In this document: piece after piece, positions 5,923-6,748 of the stretch
Layout of the letters: every line of letters starts with the position of its first letter
Numbering within the stretch: the stretch's first letter is position 1
NCBI RefSeq assembly: GCF_937877005.1
Contig: NZ_CALEFV010000222.1
Span: 1 to 6,748 of the forward strand
From: an uncultured Fibrobacter sp.
GTDB lineage: Bacteria > Fibrobacterota > Fibrobacteria > Fibrobacterales > Fibrobacteraceae
Length of the DNA stretch: 6,748 bases
Direction: 5' to 3'
Translations under genes and position numbers: made by a program
The notes under the pieces: model-generated
Told to the model about the DNA's origin: nothing
Databases searched by the model: none
Seen by the model: the letters and a program-made list of their open reading frames with translations, nothing else

Positions 5923-5958
5923 AAAATAAAAAGAACCCTCGGCCGCTAAGCCGAGGGT
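5923..5958 (-). terminator. Intrinsic terminator of proS
   Basis: A perfect 9-bp stem (5935-5943 pairing with 5950-5958) with a 6-nt loop is followed on the minus strand by TCTTTTTATTTT. It lies 24 bases after the proS stop codon. The plus-strand flank lacks a T-run, so it works for proS only. It separates proS from the regulator operon. Confidence 0.93.
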
Positions 5959-5981
5959 ATTTTCAATACAGCCGTACCTTC

Positions 5982-6748
5982 TTACTTCTCGAAGTATTCC
6001 TTGGCCTTGGCGACAACATCTTCCACCTTGACCATGGAGAATTCCTTTTCGTTGCGGAACTTCCATTCGACTTCACCGTTGGCGAGGCCCTTCTTGCCGA
6101 TAGCGATGCGCACCGGAGAACCCCAGAGGTCGGCGTCCTTGAACTTCACGCCCGGGCGTTCGTCGCGGTCATCTACAAGCACGTCGATGCCGGCTGCTTC
6201 AAGTTCACTCTCAAACTTTTCGGCGAGTTCAACGAGTTCGGCTTCCTTGCCGATGGGGACGATTTCCACCTGGAAGGGCGGGATGGACTTGGGCCAAATC
6301 GGTCCGAAGTCATCGTGGCTGTTTTCCACGACGGATGCCATCAGGCGGCCTACGCCGATGCCGTAGCAGCCCATGATGGCGGGAGCGGTGGTCTTTTCGG
6401 CGGTGAGGAACTTGGCACCCATGGATTCGGAGAACTTGGTGCCCAATTTGAAGATGTTACCCATTTCGATGCCGCGAGTTTCGGTGAGGAGTTCACCGCA
6501 GCAGGGGCACTTGCAGACTTCGGATGCTTCGGCGATGTCGGCCACTTCGAACTTCGGGAAGTCGCGCTTCGGGTTGCAATGCTTGAAGTGGAATCCTTCT
6601 TCGTTGGCACCCGTCACGAGGTCGAAGGAATCGGCAATGGCTTCATCGACGATGACGCGCGTATCGTGAGAATTAATCGGGGAAGCAAAGCCCGGAACCA
6701 TGCCGCAAGCCTTGATCAAGGAGTCTTCGGCGGGGTAAAGTTCCTTCG
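5982..6748 (-). CDS. proS: Prolyl-tRNA synthetase, C-terminal part (5' end beyond the window)
   Basis: ProS charges tRNA-Pro with proline in the cytoplasm; the bacterial form also carries an insertion domain that edits Ala-tRNA-Pro. About 254 C-terminal residues are visible, less than half of the usual ~570. The frame stays open to the right edge, reading KELYPAEDSLIKACG from 6746. Visible in order: the end of the editing insertion (VTGANEEGFHFKHCNPKRD), a Cys-rich CKCPCCG stretch, the catalytic-core stretch RGIEMGNIFKLGTKFSESMG, class II motif 3 GCYGIGVGRLM (fragment residues 126-136), and the anticodon-binding domain from about 158 with DDRDERPGVKFKDADLWG. The usual RGIEVGHIFKLGTKYSE is well preserved. 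The gene ends with TAA at 5982-5984, followed by a strong terminator. A TTG at 6719 is internal Leu, not a start. Confidence 0.96.
   Translation of the reverse strand, partial: KELYPAEDSLIKACGMVPGFASPINSHDTRVIVDEAIADSFDLVTGANEEGFHFKHCNPKRDFPKFEVADIAEASEVCKCPCCGELLTETRGIEMGNIFKLGTKFSESMGAKFLTAEKTTAPAIMGCYGIGVGRLMASVVENSHDDFGPIWPKSIPPFQVEIVPIGKEAELVELAEKFESELEAAGIDVLVDDRDERPGVKFKDADLWGSPVRIAIGKKGLANGEVEWKFRNEKEFSMVKVEDVVAKAKEYFEK

Noticed and set aside
6717..6719. TTG as a possible start codon of proS
   Set aside because: The frame continues upstream without a stop to the window edge with ProS-like sequence, so this is an internal leucine codon of a truncated gene.

Overview
This window looks like chromosomal DNA from a Fibrobacter-type bacterium (phylum Fibrobacterota). 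The main evidence is a TIGR02147/DUF4423-type regulator, a paralogous family first defined in Fibrobacter succinogenes. It is paired with a lipoprotein that has serine-rich linkers, a style common in that genus. This is an inference from family knowledge, since no database search could be run. All five supported protein-coding genes plus one edge fragment (six in total) lie on the minus strand, so transcription runs from high to low coordinates.

In transcription order, from the right edge: (1) the C-terminal part of prolyl-tRNA synthetase (proS, cut by the window edge), ending at a strong intrinsic terminator. (2) A 187-base AT-rich gap holding a near-consensus promoter and two dyad motifs. 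(3) A two-gene operon: the TIGR02147-like HTH regulator, overlapping by 17 nt a lipoprotein built from two copies of a ~195-residue Cys/Trp-rich domain. It is closed by an 11-bp-stem terminator. (4) A second probable operon: a lipoprotein carrying two tandem FKBP_N-like dimerisation modules fused to a C-terminal thioredoxin-like domain with a CGHC site, followed 9 nt later by mnmG (tRNA U34 modification). (5) The first 12 codons of another gene running off the left edge.

The housekeeping genes (proS, mnmG) are ordinary. Three things stand out. The regulator's promoter places the predicted transcription start within a base or two of its ATG, so the mRNA is probably leaderless. The regulator is translationally coupled to a duplicated-domain surface lipoprotein, which looks like a compact regulator/envelope-protein module. 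The other lipoprotein seems to use the N-terminal chassis of an Mip/FkpA-type periplasmic foldase, duplicated, but with a thioredoxin domain where the prolyl isomerase domain would normally be. No tRNA, rRNA, CRISPR, insertion sequence or phage feature was seen.
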